Shown piece by piece: positions 22,276-33,099 of a stretch of DNA of 64,000 bases. The translations under genes were made by a program, and so were the position numbers. The stretch is from Castanea sativa (Eukaryota; Streptophyta; Magnoliopsida; Fagales; Fagaceae): assembly GCF_040712315.1 (NCBI RefSeq), contig NC_134018.1, forward strand, positions 19,240,835 through 19,304,834. The letters run 5' to 3'. Under the pieces are notes generated by a model. It made no database searches, had not been told where the DNA came from, and saw nothing but the letters and a program-made list of their open reading frames with translations. Every line of letters starts with the position of its first letter. The first letter of the stretch is position 1.

Positions 22276-23484
22276 AATTACTATTCTTAAGAGTCAAACA
22301 GAAACTTGGTTAAGTGTAGTCCTCGGACCACAAACCTTGTGGAAATTTATATATTGTCATTTGTTAAACAGAACCTTAGTTATGCCGGGTCCTCGGACCT
22401 CCTACTTTGGGAAAATTAACATTTGAAGTTACTATTCTTAAGAGTCAAACAGAAACTTGGTTAAGTGTAGTCCTCGGACCACAAACCTTGTGGAAATTGA
22501 TATCTTGTCATTTGTTAAACAGAAACTTAGTTATGCCGGGTCCTTGGACCTCCTACTTTAGGAAAATTAACATTTGAAGTTACTATTCTTAAGAGTCAAA
22601 CAGAAACTTGGTTAAGTGTAGTCCTCGGACCACAAACCTTGTGAAAATTGATATCTTGTCATTTGTTAAACAGAACCTTAGTTATGCCGGGTCCTCGGAC
22701 CTCCTACTTTGGGAAAATTAACATTTGAAGTTACTATTCTTAAGAGTCAAATAGAAACTTGGTTAAGTGTAGTCCTCGGACCACAAACCTTGTGGAAATT
22801 GATATCTTGTCATTTGTTAAACATAACCTTAGTTATGCCGGGTCCTCGGACCTCCTACTTTGAGAAAATTAACATTTGAAGTTACTATTCTTAAGAGTCA
22901 AACAGAAACTTGGTTAAGTGTAGTCCTCGGACCACAAACCTTGTGGAAATTGATATCTTGTCATTTGTTAAACAAAATCTTAGTTATGCCGGGTCCTTGG
23001 ACCTCCTACTTTGGGAAAATTAACATTTGAAGTTACTATTCTTAAGAGTCAAACAGAAACTTGGTTAAGTGTAGTCCTCGAACCACAAACCTTGTGGAAA
23101 TTGATATCTTGTCATTTGTTAAACAGAACCTTAGTTATGCCGGGTCCTCGGACCTCCTACTTTGGGAAAATTAACATTTGAAGTTACTATTCTTAAGAGT
23201 CAAACAGAAACTTGGTTAAGTGTAGTCCTCGGACCACAAACCTTGTGGAAATTGATATATTGTCATTTGTTAAACAGAACCTTAGTTATGCCGGGTCCTC
23301 GGACCTCCTACTTTGAGAAAATTAACATTTGAAGTTGCTATTCTTAAGAGTCAAACAGAAACTTGGTTAAGTGTAGTCCTCGGACCACAAGCCTTGTGAA
23401 AATTGATATCTTGTCATTTGTTAAACAGAACCTTAGTTATGCCGGGTCCTCGGACCTCTTACTTTGGAAAAATTAACATTTGAA
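22276..23484 (+). repeat. Eight 151-bp tandem repeats downstream of pol
   Basis: The phrase GAGTCAAACAGAAACTTGG recurs at about 22291, 22442, 22593, 22744, 22895, 23046, 23197 and 23348 with a constant 151-bp period (one copy reads GAGTCAAATAG). A ninth, diverged start is near 23480. Each unit contains GTCCTCGGACC twice, once followed by ACAAACC and once by TCCTAC. Copies differ by only a few substitutions. The array occupies the pol to antisense-ORF gap of the gypsy element. No long ORF spans it. Confidence 0.95.
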
Positions 23485-23938
23485 GTTACTATACTTAATG
23501 TCTTGTCACTGTTCTTATTCTTACCACTGGTTTTGTGGAAATCAGTATCTTACCATTCATTAATTCGGATCTTAAGTTCTATATCTTTAAGTGTTAAGCA
23601 AATTTTTGTAAGGAATGGTCCTCGGACCTTACATCCTACTAAAAGCAATACCTCAGATTACAAAGGTTTAACCATCATATGAGTTTTCTAACTAAGGCAT
23701 TGTTTAATGTTCAAACTAAGTTATACGGCTGTTTTGAAGTTATGGTTGTTTGATTGGTGGAGTTAGACTTATTTATTCTGTTCTCCCTTTAACTATTTAT
23801 TAGTGAGAACTTTCATGACAAGCACAAAAAGAATAAAGTAAAACAACTACAACATGAATGAAAGTTGAATAAAACTGTTTTTCATTAATTATATACATCA
23901 AAAAAAGGGGGAAGTACAGAAAGTTCCTATACTAGGCC
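23485..23938. other. Gypsy internal non-coding spacer
   Basis: It starts with a degenerate piece of the 151-bp unit (including GGTCCTCGGACCTTACATCC near 23620) and continues as AT-rich DNA up to the end of the antisense ORF. Its A-rich stretch near 23820-23900 may hold the 3' UTR and polyadenylation region of the antisense transcript on the opposite strand. Confidence 0.5.
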
Positions 23939-26415
23939 CTAAGCTAGCGGAGGGGGGTCTTGGAGGGAGCTGCTGCCAGCCTCAGTGCTCTTCAGTTCTA
24001 GCTCAAAGGTAGACAAGACTTGCTTCCCTTTGTCTGTTGAAGGAATGAGGGGCTCCACGTTTTGAATCTGCTCCTTCTCGGCACCAACACACTCGTCCTT
24101 TTCTTTATGGGAACCTTCAGGTTCTGGAGGATCAGGAACAAGTTCTTGCACCACAGGAGGAAAGGCAGGAGAGGCAGCAACAGGAGGGTCTTCGATTTCC
24201 TGTATGTCTAGGGGAAGCCAAATGTTCTCGAGCTTCCTCAGCTCGGAAGCTTGAGGAACCCCTGCTGCATTCATGGCCTCTCCCCAGACCTGCTGACAGT
24301 ACTCTTGGCACAAGGCCGCAAAAGCCTCTGTCAGCTGTTCTTGCGTTCTAGTCACCCCCTCCTGATAGCTGGCCTTCTTCGCGGCCTCCAGTGCTTGCTT
24401 GTGGGTGCGAGCATCCTCCTTCAATCGCGTAAGCTCCTTCTCCAAGTTGGAGCATGCCCGTTGGGCTAGAGAGAGCTCATCGTCCCTTTGGCGAAGAAGC
24501 TAACGTTGCCCCTCCACTTGGGTCTCCATCGTCTTTAAGCTAGCCTCGGCACCATCCCTTTTGCTTTTCAGGTTGGCCAGCTGCGATGTGATCTTCTCGT
24601 TTTCTGCTAAGGCCTGGCCTAGGGACCTTTCTGTCTCTTGCCTTAGCTCTTGCTCCATTCCAGCTCGCTTCCGATAGTCCTCCACAAACTTCTCGGCCGC
24701 AAAAACTTCTTGAATGGACTGCAAAAACGTCAGGAGATTAAACATGGTGAAGTGTCTACAAATGAATCTAGAGTACAAGTGTGAGGTGGAACTTACCAGA
24801 GCTAAACCCCTTTTTAACGAAAGGAATAATTGAGGGTGACCCATCTTTTCCAAGGCTTCCATGTCCTTGGGTAGCAGGAGAGGGCGCTCCAATGCCTTTG
24901 CCAAGTGGTGGGCGTGGCCTTGTTGGACTGCCCTAATGCTGGAGTGGCAGGGAATTGGTGTGCCGTCCAGTCTCAAGTCAGGAGACCAGGTGGCTAGTGC
25001 TCGGCGCACCTCGGCCACGTCCCTGATCTCCCCGCTTTCGACTGAGCGGGCGTAGGCTGTTTCATTTTCTTCTGCTTTTCACCACCAGCCCTTTCGGCCT
25101 CCGCCTTCCTTTTCTTCTTTGGATCTTCGGCCGGAGGCTTGGGCTCGGCTGGAGGAGGAGGAGGTGGTGGTAAAGCCGGGGGAACTTGGGACCCTCTCGT
25201 TCCCTTCTTTGCCACTCGTGCGCCTCTCGCGGTCATAAGGTCCTTCAGCTCGTCCATCTCTTCTTCAATGGAGCTGTCGTCTGGATGCGCTATCACTAGA
25301 CCCGCGATCCCAGTGGCCTCGGCTGCTTCTTCTTCCTCGTCGGAAAGAACAACGAACTGGTTTCCGCGAGGTCGTGGGGCGTCCTCGAGCTGAAACTGTT
25401 CTATCTCCTCGCCCAACGTGTTCGAAGAAGACACTTGCTCCTCTGGGACAGCAATTGCCTGAGAGTGCGCGGCGAGGGGGATTGCCGCTATGGGCTGTGT
25501 GTACAATACAGTGTGAGGGGCGTCGGGGATGTCGTCGTCGGCAAGAAATCGCGGTCTTGCTACTTGTATTCTCTTACGCCTTCTATCCCCTGCGATGATG
25601 GCGTTCTCTATCTCCTGGAAGTCCGAGGATATCGGATCGTAGCCTAGTATCAGATGAGCCGCTCTAAGTTGTAAATCTTCGCTGACAAACACCTCAGAGC
25701 GTAGCACGCGATTCAAATCTGCAACGTTGCAGTGGCTTAAGCGTGGGCGCACGAGTTGCTTATCTGCAAAGAAAGACATCAAAATAAACAAACATGGTCA
25801 GATTCATAGAACATGTGATAAATTAAAGTTAGACGCTCAAGTAAATGCAAATGCACATTTCTAGATGTTAGAGGGAGTTATGTGGTGGGAAGTTAAATCC
25901 TAAGGTGTCGCACCTGGATCTCCCCACTCAACTGGGCAGTGGGGGCCGTCGTGCTAGTTGCCAGAGACGATGAGGTAGTCATCCTTCATGCCTTTATTAG
26001 ACTTGGGCAAATAGGAGATTAACCTAACTACGCTAGAACGGGATTTGATATAATAACCTACATTGGTAAGTTTATGGCACTCGTACATAAAAACAACGTC
26101 GTGCCAGGTAAGGTTGAGACCCATCTGCTCGTTTAGAGCGTCGATGCTACCTAAAACTCTAAAAACGTTGGGAGCGCACTGATCGGGACACAACCGGTGG
26201 TTGCGGAGGTACTCCCTGGTTACGGGTTTCATTGGGAGGGTCATCCCACCTTCTACGAAGGCGACCATTGGGATGATGACCTCTCTGGTTTTCCTAGAAC
26301 CGGCCACGGCTTCCGCCGGGTAGTATTTTAAACCTACGTCGCTGGGAATGCGATACTTAGCCCTAAAACCTTCCATCCCAGCGGTGGTATCTACTAGACA
26401 CTTAAACTTTCCCAT
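23939..26415 (-). pseudogene. Antisense spliced ORF of the Tat gypsy element (putative gypsy-type transposon domain)
   Basis: Proposed complement exons: 26415-25914, 25763-24797 and 24718-23939, joined by GT-AG introns (25764-25913, 24719-24796). They sum to 2,249 nt, one short of a multiple of three, and the frame changes once near 25040-25080, which points to a single 1-nt loss. In-frame stops remain near 25951 and 24500. The N-terminal part (FRAKYRIPSDVGLKYYPAE, CPDQCAPNVFRVLGSI) resembles the 'putative gypsy type transposon' domain (PF04195-like; from memory). The middle is acidic and proline-rich (PPALPPPPPPPAEPKPP) followed by a lysine/arginine cluster like a nuclear signal. The C-terminal third is a long predicted coiled coil (FVEDYRKRAGMEQELRQETE...). 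Antisense ORFs at this place are known in Tat-lineage elements; their role is not established. A captured host gene is less likely. Confidence 0.75.
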
Positions 26416-26920
26416 TAGAAAGAAACGAAAGACTAAGTTCTAAGAGGAAGAACGGTTAAAAAGGGAGCCGAGGACAGGATCCGAGGAGAAAGGGTTAAGG
26501 AAAAAGAATAAGAACTTACAAATTTCAAGTTGTGCGAATTTCCACGGATTTCTGCAGACAAAAGGTGATTACTGATGTTTTGATGGGATTAGCCTCTGAA
26601 GAAATAAATGAAGGCGCAGGTTCCCGAAGCGTCACGACGTGCGGGAAATGGCCTCGAAATTGCATTTGTCCCGCCCAAATTTTTATGGAGTAACAAGGAC
26701 CGTTGGATGCTCATCTCACCGTTGAACGTGGGGGACAAGGTGTAACTTACGGTAATAAATGCGCGCGTTTTTGAAAATAAAACCGCCAAGTGGCATCCTC
26801 TGGAACGCGAAACGGTCTTCACACGCGCGGTTATTTACAAAACGTGTGGGGAAAGTTCTCGTTGGATCAAAACCCTATTTTTCTCCTCGGATGCTGAAAA
26901 ATAGAGTTTTGAGGGGCTAT
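26416..26920 (+). other. Region between the antisense ORF start and the 3' LTR, with PPT
   Basis: It should contain the promoter and 5' leader of the antisense ORF, though no convincing TATA box was seen. The polypurine-like tract GAGGGGCTAT (26911-26920) directly precedes the 3' LTR. The GC-rich strings around 26760-26850 (GCGCGCG, ACACGCGCGG) stand out from the AT-rich surroundings. Confidence 0.6.
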
Positions 26921-27677
26921 TATGGGGAGTAAAAGGACCCAAGTGGGCATATGGGCCTTTGGGCTGTAGCAAGGAGGGCCGACCTGCTCTTGAGCTAAGA
27001 ATTTGTTAGTACTGCGAATCGGCCCATACGCCGAGGGTTCGAAGGGACATCCGAGGGTAAGTTTCTCCTCGGATAGACCCAGGAGAACTCGAAGCTTCAC
27101 TATGAAGGTCAAGGCAATATTCCGGAAAGACTGTTGGTTAAAAGGGGGAAACCCTGAACCTTCGAGGTACACCGGTGTTAGAAAAATACCAAAAGCAAAG
27201 GCTGCCACCTCCACATTAAAGACTCTGCACCTACCTCCCTGGCCGCATTAATCGGAAAGTGACCCCTGAACAGTAGAACTGAAACTTCTGGTCACTATTC
27301 AAAGGCACTAAGAAAAGAAATATCTAGGAGGGAGGGGGTTGGAGCAACACGTGGATGAAGCATCAGGAAAAGAAGTATTTAAGGGGGATGAACGCCAAAG
27401 AAAAGGGGCGGTCTGGAACGAAGAAAGAAATTAAGAATTGTAACTTTTAAGAAAGAAAGAGAAATAATACAAAAGTAGTCCTCGACTTATGTCCGAGGAG
27501 GCCTATTTGCAATTATCGTTTATTATTTACAAGTGTTTGTAACTTTTAGCCTGTTATCAAGTTCTCAGTACTTCTAACCTAGGTTTCAAGCCCACACTCT
27601 ACAAATTTCATTGTTTAAGACTCATTGGGCCTGAGCCCGTAGTTGTCTTTGGGTCCAGGTGCAATTGTGCACTTACA
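26921..27677 (+). repeat. 3' LTR of the Tat gypsy element
   Basis: 757 bp, co-linear with the 5' LTR. It begins TATGGGG where the 5' LTR has TGTGGGG, so the terminal TG has decayed to TA. Other differences include GTCCG/GTTCG, CAGAT/CGGAT and TGGGGAAG/TCGGAAAG. It ends CACTTACA followed by the target duplication ACTGT. Confidence 0.92.
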
Positions 27678-28014
27678 ACTGTAATTTTATTTTTATTTTT
27701 TAAAAAGTATGTTTAAAATTGGTGTAGTGATAAGGGAAGAGAAAGCTAAATTTTAGGAGTTCTCGTAGTTTTTTATTTTTTAAATTTAGGGTGTTTTACT
27801 ATCATTTTGATGAAAAAGGAATATAAAATGCTAAATTTTATGGAATAAAAAGATGAACGTGAAGGGAAAAAATCATAAGAGTTCTCTTTTTGAATTTAAA
27901 ATGAAAATTTTTATTTGACATTTATAACCATATTTCTAAGAGTAGTTACCCTTAATTAATAAGGGTATTTTTGAGCCATATAAAATTCAGTTCAAAAAGG
28001 AAAATCCTCTTATA

Positions 28015-28318
28015 TCTATACTACTATAAAAGGGGCTTCCTATGTTTGGATTCCTTATTTTTTAGTTCAAAAATGCCCTTACACCGCTATGTTTAAATAG
28101 AGACAAAACTAAAGGACAATCTGGTAAAAATACAACTCTAACTTCCACTAAAACATTGCCTAAAAAATAGGACTACTTTCTTGTTAATTTTCAAATTGTT
28201 TTATCCACCTATAAATTAGATTCTCAAAATAAAAATTATGTATATAAAATAAAAACACAAATTTTATTTGCTAAAAAAAAGTCTTATTGCACGCGAAAAG
28301 TGCATATGACGAAGCTAG
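28015..28318 (+). mobile_element. Short non-autonomous Helitron (family 1)
   Basis: Host A (28014), then TCTATACTACTATAAAAGGG, and at the other end a GCAC...GTGC hairpin (28289-28303) followed by GACGAAGCTAG and host T. This meets the A|TC...CTAG|T rule exactly. The interior matches the - strand element at 13308-13578. 304 bp, no ORF. It lies in the 5' end of the family-2 Helitron. Confidence 0.75.
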
Positions 28319-28639
28319 TATTGTATAGAACAATAGATGAGCTTTGATGGCATAAAAAGTTCATAATTTTTAATTTCAATGAGCAAAAATATCCTCAAAC
28401 AGTTAGAACCTTTTTCTCCCTCCTTCGTTTGTATGAGTGTGTTTGTTACTCAAAAAAAAAAAAAAAACTCAAACCATTAATAACATAATGTTTTTTGTAC
28501 TCAATTTAATCGCCATGCATTATTTTCCTTGTTTTCAAAGGTTGAACTTTAATACATAAGAAACATAATCATGCATTTCTACATGTTTTGTCCATTTGGA
28601 AATAATTTATTTTGTTTTATATTGAAGGTGTGTTACCAC

Positions 28640-28793
28640 CTCACACTCTTGGTGCGATGGTCACTCTACAAGTATAAATGCTTGTGAGGTGTGGGGAGTA
28701 AGGACCGGAGTTCAAGTTTTCAGGAATGAGCTTCACACACATATACACTTAGATTATTTTAGAGTATAAGTTTTATCTTATATCAAAAAAAGA
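28640..28793 (+). mobile_element. tRNA-derived SINE
   Basis: A-box-like TGGTGCGATGG (28650-28660) and B-box-like GGAGTTCAAGTT (28707-28718) are followed by GAGCTTCACACACATATACACTTAGATTA and an A-rich tail (28784-28793). This is the layout of pol III SINEs. The target duplication was not determined. Confidence 0.65.
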
Positions 28794-30070
28794 AAGTGTG
28801 TTAAAGTATATACTTTAAAAACAGGAAAAAAGTAAGAAAAATGGAAGTTATAAAAAGTTGTATATAAAAGCTAATAGCTAAAAACTGAATTTATAAGCTC
28901 TAGCCAAATAGACATTCTTGAATTTGGTTTCAAATATGAAATAAAGGTAAAGGCTTCGCTTAAGCCCATATAAATATGATCAATTGAGCATATTCTTTAA
29001 GAAGAATATTTTTTGTAGCCGTTACAATCCAACAGCCGATCCTTAAACTTATTCCCTCCACAACCATTTTGTTAAATACTTATACTTTTTGTACATACCA
29101 TTTAAGAGCTTTTCACTTTGTAGACTTGTAAGAAACACAACTTAGAGCTGGACTTTTTACATCCCAAGGACAGGAGTGCAAAATTATTGGTCTAATATAT
29201 TGAAAAATTCAAGTAGATAACATATTGTCTCAAGAAAGCGATATAGTTCATACCTCAATTTTGTAATTTTTAAATTCGTGAAATTGATAGTAACAATTTA
29301 TTTTTAATGTTACAAGTTGTGTAACATCTCTCAAATTTTACTGTAAATAAATTATTGTTGCTATGAACATAATATAATTAATAAAATACATTTCATAATT
29401 TACAAAATAATTATTTATATAGTGTTATTTAAAAAAAAAAACTCTATCTTACCATAAAATAGAGAATAGACTAAGATATATAAACTCATTGATTCTTCAA
29501 CATATCTGTAACATGATAAACAAATTGTTGCCGTCAATTCCACAAGTTTATAGGTGGCAGACTTGGGTACATATTAGGTCACTTCTTGAGATAATATGCT
29601 TCATTTATAGAATTTTTCGGTGTAGTAGACTAACAATTTTGCATTCTATTGCCAAGATAAAGCAAATCCAACCACTAAGTTGTATACTCTTCCAATTTTA
29701 TATTACTTTTAGGATTAAAAAAAAAAAAAAAAACTCTCAAATACTACTTTTTTTTTTGAAGCCCTCAATTACTACTTTCATAAACCCACAATGGAGAAAT
29801 ATATTATTTCTCAAAAGAAGAAAGAATTTGTTGCTGCGTAAGGATGAGAAGACAAAACTGTATACCTTTTCCTCTGTATCTTCAAGTTTGGCCAGACATG
29901 ACCGCCTATAAATAATGTAAGAATCTATTACATTTGACATCTTTTTTTAATGAGATTTACATCAGAGATAAATTCTCTTTTATTACTTTGACGAATCAAA
30001 ATAGAAAATAGCCTATCAGTGATTTTGGCAATATATAATTAATATAAACAACAATTCCCATATTAAAAAT
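28794..30070. other. AT-rich DNA without recognised genes
   Basis: The ORF at 29489-29911 is 140 codons but contains A-run-encoded lysines and no domain I can recognise, with a weaker antisense ORF opposite, so I do not call it a gene. Poly-A runs occur at 29429 and 29718. No element ends were found. Confidence 0.45.
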
Positions 30071-30087
30071 TTACAATGTTTGAATCA

Positions 30088-30236
30088 TTAGGTTCCAGTT
30101 AACTTAACTTGTAAAGTCTTTAATGGTTGAATAAGAGATCTAGGGTTCAATCCTTGCTTACATTGAAAACTAATTGGTGTCTTGGTCTGGTGATAAAGAG
30201 TAATTACCAAGAGTGGACGTCATAGGTTGAAACTTT
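30088..30236 (+). mobile_element. tRNA-derived SINE, copy in the first duplicate
   Basis: It starts AGGTTCCAGTTAACTTAACTTGTAAAGTC (degenerate A box TTAACTTGTAAAG) with the B box GGGTTCAATCC and a tail GACGTCATAGGTTGAAACTTTCT, followed by a T run. A related copy is at 30651-30805. Confidence 0.55.
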
Positions 30237-30650
30237 CTATTTTTTTTTTTTTTTGAAAACAAATAAGAAAAGACCAACATATAATTTACAGCATTAGATA
30301 AAGAAATGGAAAGGCCATCAATGAAAAGCCAATCTTATTGGTTGACCTATAACAATAAGCTGAGGACACATTTTGCATGAATTATGGAGAACATGGATTG
30401 AATTTATCCTATTGTAGTTTGGTTTAGAAATTTGGCTGCAACTTTTATTATCCCGTGAATCAATGGCAGTCTAACCCCAAATTTAGCAATTTAACTCCTA
30501 TTGGGATATTACACAAAGTAATAAAGGAAGAACAAAGTTAATGTAAAAGACAAATAGAAAATAGATAACTTAGAAGCCCCAAATTGTTATCCTTATACAA
30601 TATTCGCCTCCACACTATTTGAATCATTAAAGATTTAAAATGTTTGAATC

Positions 30651-30805
30651 ATTAGGTTCCAGTTAACTCAACTAGTAAAGTCTTTAATGGTTGAATAAGA
30701 GATCTAGGGTTCAATCCTTACTTACACTAAAAACTAATTGGTGTCTTGGTCTGGTGATAAAGAGTAATTATTAGGAGTGGACGCCATATGTTGAAACTTT
30801 CTATT
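30651..30805 (+). mobile_element. tRNA-derived SINE, copy in the second duplicate
   Basis: The same sequence as at 30088 with a few substitutions (AACTCAACTAGTAAAG, B box GGGTTCAATCC). It is present because of the tandem duplication rather than a separate insertion. Confidence 0.55.
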
Positions 30806-31058
30806 TTTTTTTTGAAAACAAATAAGAAAAGACCAACATATAATTTACAGCATTAGATAAAGAAAGGGAAAGGCCATCAATGAAAAGCCAATCTTATTGG
30901 TTGACCTATAACAATAAGCTGAGGACACATTTTGCATGAATTATGGAGAACATGGATTGAATTTATCCTATTGTAGTTTGGTTTAGAAATTTGGCTGCAA
31001 CTTTTATTATCCCGTGAATCAATGGCAGTCTAACCCCAAATTTAGCAATTTAACTCCT

Positions 31059-31738
31059 ATTGGAGATATTACACAAAGTAATAAAGGAAGAACAAAGTTA
31101 ATGTAAAAGACAAAAAGAAAATAGATAACTTAGAAGCCCCAAATTGTTATCCTTAGACAATATTCACCTCCACACTATTGTTGCTAAAGGGTTATCACAA
31201 ACTTGTCCTGAAGATACAATTAAGTTGGTGGGTTCTACATATAGAATTCTGGAGAATACTCACAAGATTTCTTGTGTTTCTTAGAAACTAATTTTGGGAG
31301 AGAAGAGAATTATTTATCAAGTGAACATAAACCACTATTTATACCCATAGGGTTATAACCCATTAAAAGGCACCAATGGAGAGTTACAACGTCTCAAAAA
31401 ATGTCCACTAGGTACAAACCTTTTCAAAATTCAGAACAGTTATCAAAATTCTGCAAAAAAATTGCAAGAAAAAAACTTTTCATTCAAATCTCGACCGATC
31501 AAACTAGGTGTCGAGATGAAGTCGAGAAAATCTTGATCAGTTGAGACTGCAATCGAGAGCATAGAAACTTTCTTTCAAAGTCTCGATTGATTGAAACAAT
31601 ATTCTTGATCAGTCAAGAATCCTGAACTTCTGAATTTCAAATTTTACTTTATTATTTTAGGCAAATGATATGCTCTCCAAACCTACATATTAATATTACA
31701 AACTATCATTGTATATACCTATATATACAACAATCCCT
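31059..31738 (-). repeat. 3' LTR of the split copia element
   Basis: It aligns over its whole length with 51004-51670. A - strand TATA box TATAAATAG is the complement of about 31334-31342. Outer start TATTGGAGATATTACAC and inner end ACAACAATCCCT are shared with the other LTR; the precise terminal TG/CA may lie a few bases inside. It carries several TCGA-rich short palindromes (31494-31600). Confidence 0.82.
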
Positions 31739-31827
31739 CACCAGGTTGTAATAATATATGTCTCACTTGATTAACGTTCTATCATGCATAAAAGAAGGCA
31801 TCTTTCAAATTTGAAAGCTCGGATTTG

Positions 31828-32830
31828 TGTTAAAAACACAAGAGTTGTTTAGACCCTAAATAAAAAATTACGGCTCGGTTGATTTTACTCTAACTTAAAC
31901 TAAGTGCGGAATAGAGTAAATACGAGCGTACAAACAAAACAACTGCTTTAAGCCATATTCAACAAATCTCAGCAGTAAAATGAAAGCTAAAAGAGTAGAG
32001 AAGAGAGATGAAAACACAAAATAATACTCCGATGTGTTATCAAAGAGGAAACCAAAGAACTTGGCGAAAAACCTCTCCACCGCCCTACAAGCAGTAAATC
32101 GATCCACTAGATAATAAGTTGGGATACACAAATAGCAAAAGACTCTCCAAGCCTAGGCCCTCCAGGCTCCTACTCCAACAAGGCTTCTCACAACTGTGTC
32201 TTGTCTAGCTTTTCGGATCCCGCAATGCGCTCGATTGCATCCGCCAAAGCTTGGCTTCTTCCGATACTTCCCAGCAGCACCAAAACCTCACTGAACACTC
32301 AGTATGAGTGTGGTAAGTGTTTAGGCTATCAACCTCTCAAGGATATGGAAATCGAGAGGTAGGAGTAGAGGAAAACCATAATAGATGGTGTAGAGAATTG
32401 TGGGTATGACAATCTCACACTCTCAAGGGTTTGAGGCTAGAGTTTTCTCTCTTAAAATTTCTCTACTCAATATGTGGGTAATGATGGTATATATAGTGTG
32501 TATGAGGATGTAGTAGAGTAGATAGATAATAAAACAGACTATTTTACAGTATCTCGCGGGAATGCCTTACCTGCGAGACACTCGTGAGAACTAGCTGTCA
32601 CCATTTGTCATGACTTTTTGCATTCCAGTCATGTGTTGGGCACATGCATCACTTCGCAGGATGGCTAGTCGCGAGCTACCTGCAAAAAATCCTTTGTCTT
32701 CAGTAGATGCCTTGAGTCTTCACATTCTCCCTCTCTCACACAACCCTTACAAATAAATCCCACATAAAATATAGGGTACAAAAGATTGAACAAAATTACA
32801 ATCAAATTTGGCACGGAATTAAAGCCAACA
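31828..32830 (-). repeat. Probable solo LTR inside the copia 3' region
   Basis: On the - strand it starts TGTTGGCTTTAATTCCGTGCC and ends ...GTTTTTAACA, with the TG...CA form, a TATATATA box near 32490-32500, and no coding content. The copia sequence seems to resume on both sides. I found no matching 5-bp target duplication and no second copy in the window, so this rests on termini and on the excess length of the region only. Confidence 0.4.
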
Positions 32831-33099
32831 CAAAATAGTTGTAAATTACAACTTTACAAACTTAAACCTCTCCTTAGTGTAATTGCTTCAAGATTTCAAC
32901 AAAGTTAATGGTGGCTAGGTGCTTAAACCAAAACTCTTATGTGTTAAAATCATAAACAACATACACATGAGAATATCCACAACACATTTAGAAATCCATT
33001 GTTGTTAACACTATTATGGCCTTGTGCTCTTCTTGGTTTAGTGAACATTTACAAGAGAAAACTTTTTTATTCTTGCTAGAAGCGGCACCACTTCTGTGT

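Larger units (their letters stand above)
16088..27677 (+). mobile_element. Ty3/gypsy element, Tat lineage, complete but inactivated (11.6 kb)
   Basis: The two 757-bp LTRs (16088-16844 and 26921-27677) are flanked by a perfect 5-bp target duplication ACTGT (16083-16087 and 27678-27682). The order is PBS (16847), gag-pol (16892-22219), eight 151-bp tandem repeats (22276-23484), an antisense spliced ORF (26415-23939), a polypurine-like tract (GAGGGGCTAT, 26911-26920) and the 3' LTR. Two RNase H domains in tandem in pol and an antisense ORF before the 3' LTR are known traits of Tat-lineage plant gypsy elements. By eye the LTRs differ at about a dozen sites, mostly transitions, pointing to a fairly recent insertion. 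It sits inside a Helitron. Confidence 0.93.
15939..28329 (-). mobile_element. Family-2 Helitron split by the gypsy element and a second Helitron
   Basis: The 3' end lies at 15939 (- strand ...GCACGCACAACATGCGTACT...GACTAG|T). The 5' part lies beyond the gypsy insertion at 27683-28014, where the reverse complement reads as family 2 (compare 13992-14130). Removing the gypsy with one ACTGT copy and the Helitron 28015-28318 joins these parts and gives a 5' terminus TCTATACAATATATAAGAGG on the - strand starting at 28329. Ancestral length is about 480 bp. The base before the 5' TC is T rather than A, so the 5' border is less secure than the 3' border. Confidence 0.5.
30071..31179. repeat. Tandem duplication of about 550 bp
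   Basis: 30071-30619 and 30634-31179 are nearly identical (offset 564 falling to 560 by small indels in T and A runs). Each copy contains one SINE, a 260-bp unique stretch (AGCTGAGGACACATTTTGCATG...) and the first roughly 120 bp of the copia LTR. The second copy runs on into the full LTR and the first stops at CACACTATT, so the duplication arose after the LTR arrived. TGAATCATTA occurs at the junction and at the start of each unit, in keeping with microhomology. Confidence 0.9.

Noticed and set aside
22276..23484. CRISPR-like array
   Set aside because: The 151-bp units are contiguous with no unique spacers and lie inside a retrotransposon of a plant genome.
23939..26415. Antisense spliced ORF as a captured host gene
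   Set aside because: Its N-terminal domain type and its position are known features of Tat-lineage gypsy elements, so capture is not needed to explain it.
29489..29911. 140-codon ORF as a possible gene
   Set aside because: Contains lysines encoded by an A run and no recognisable domain; AT-rich surroundings favour chance.
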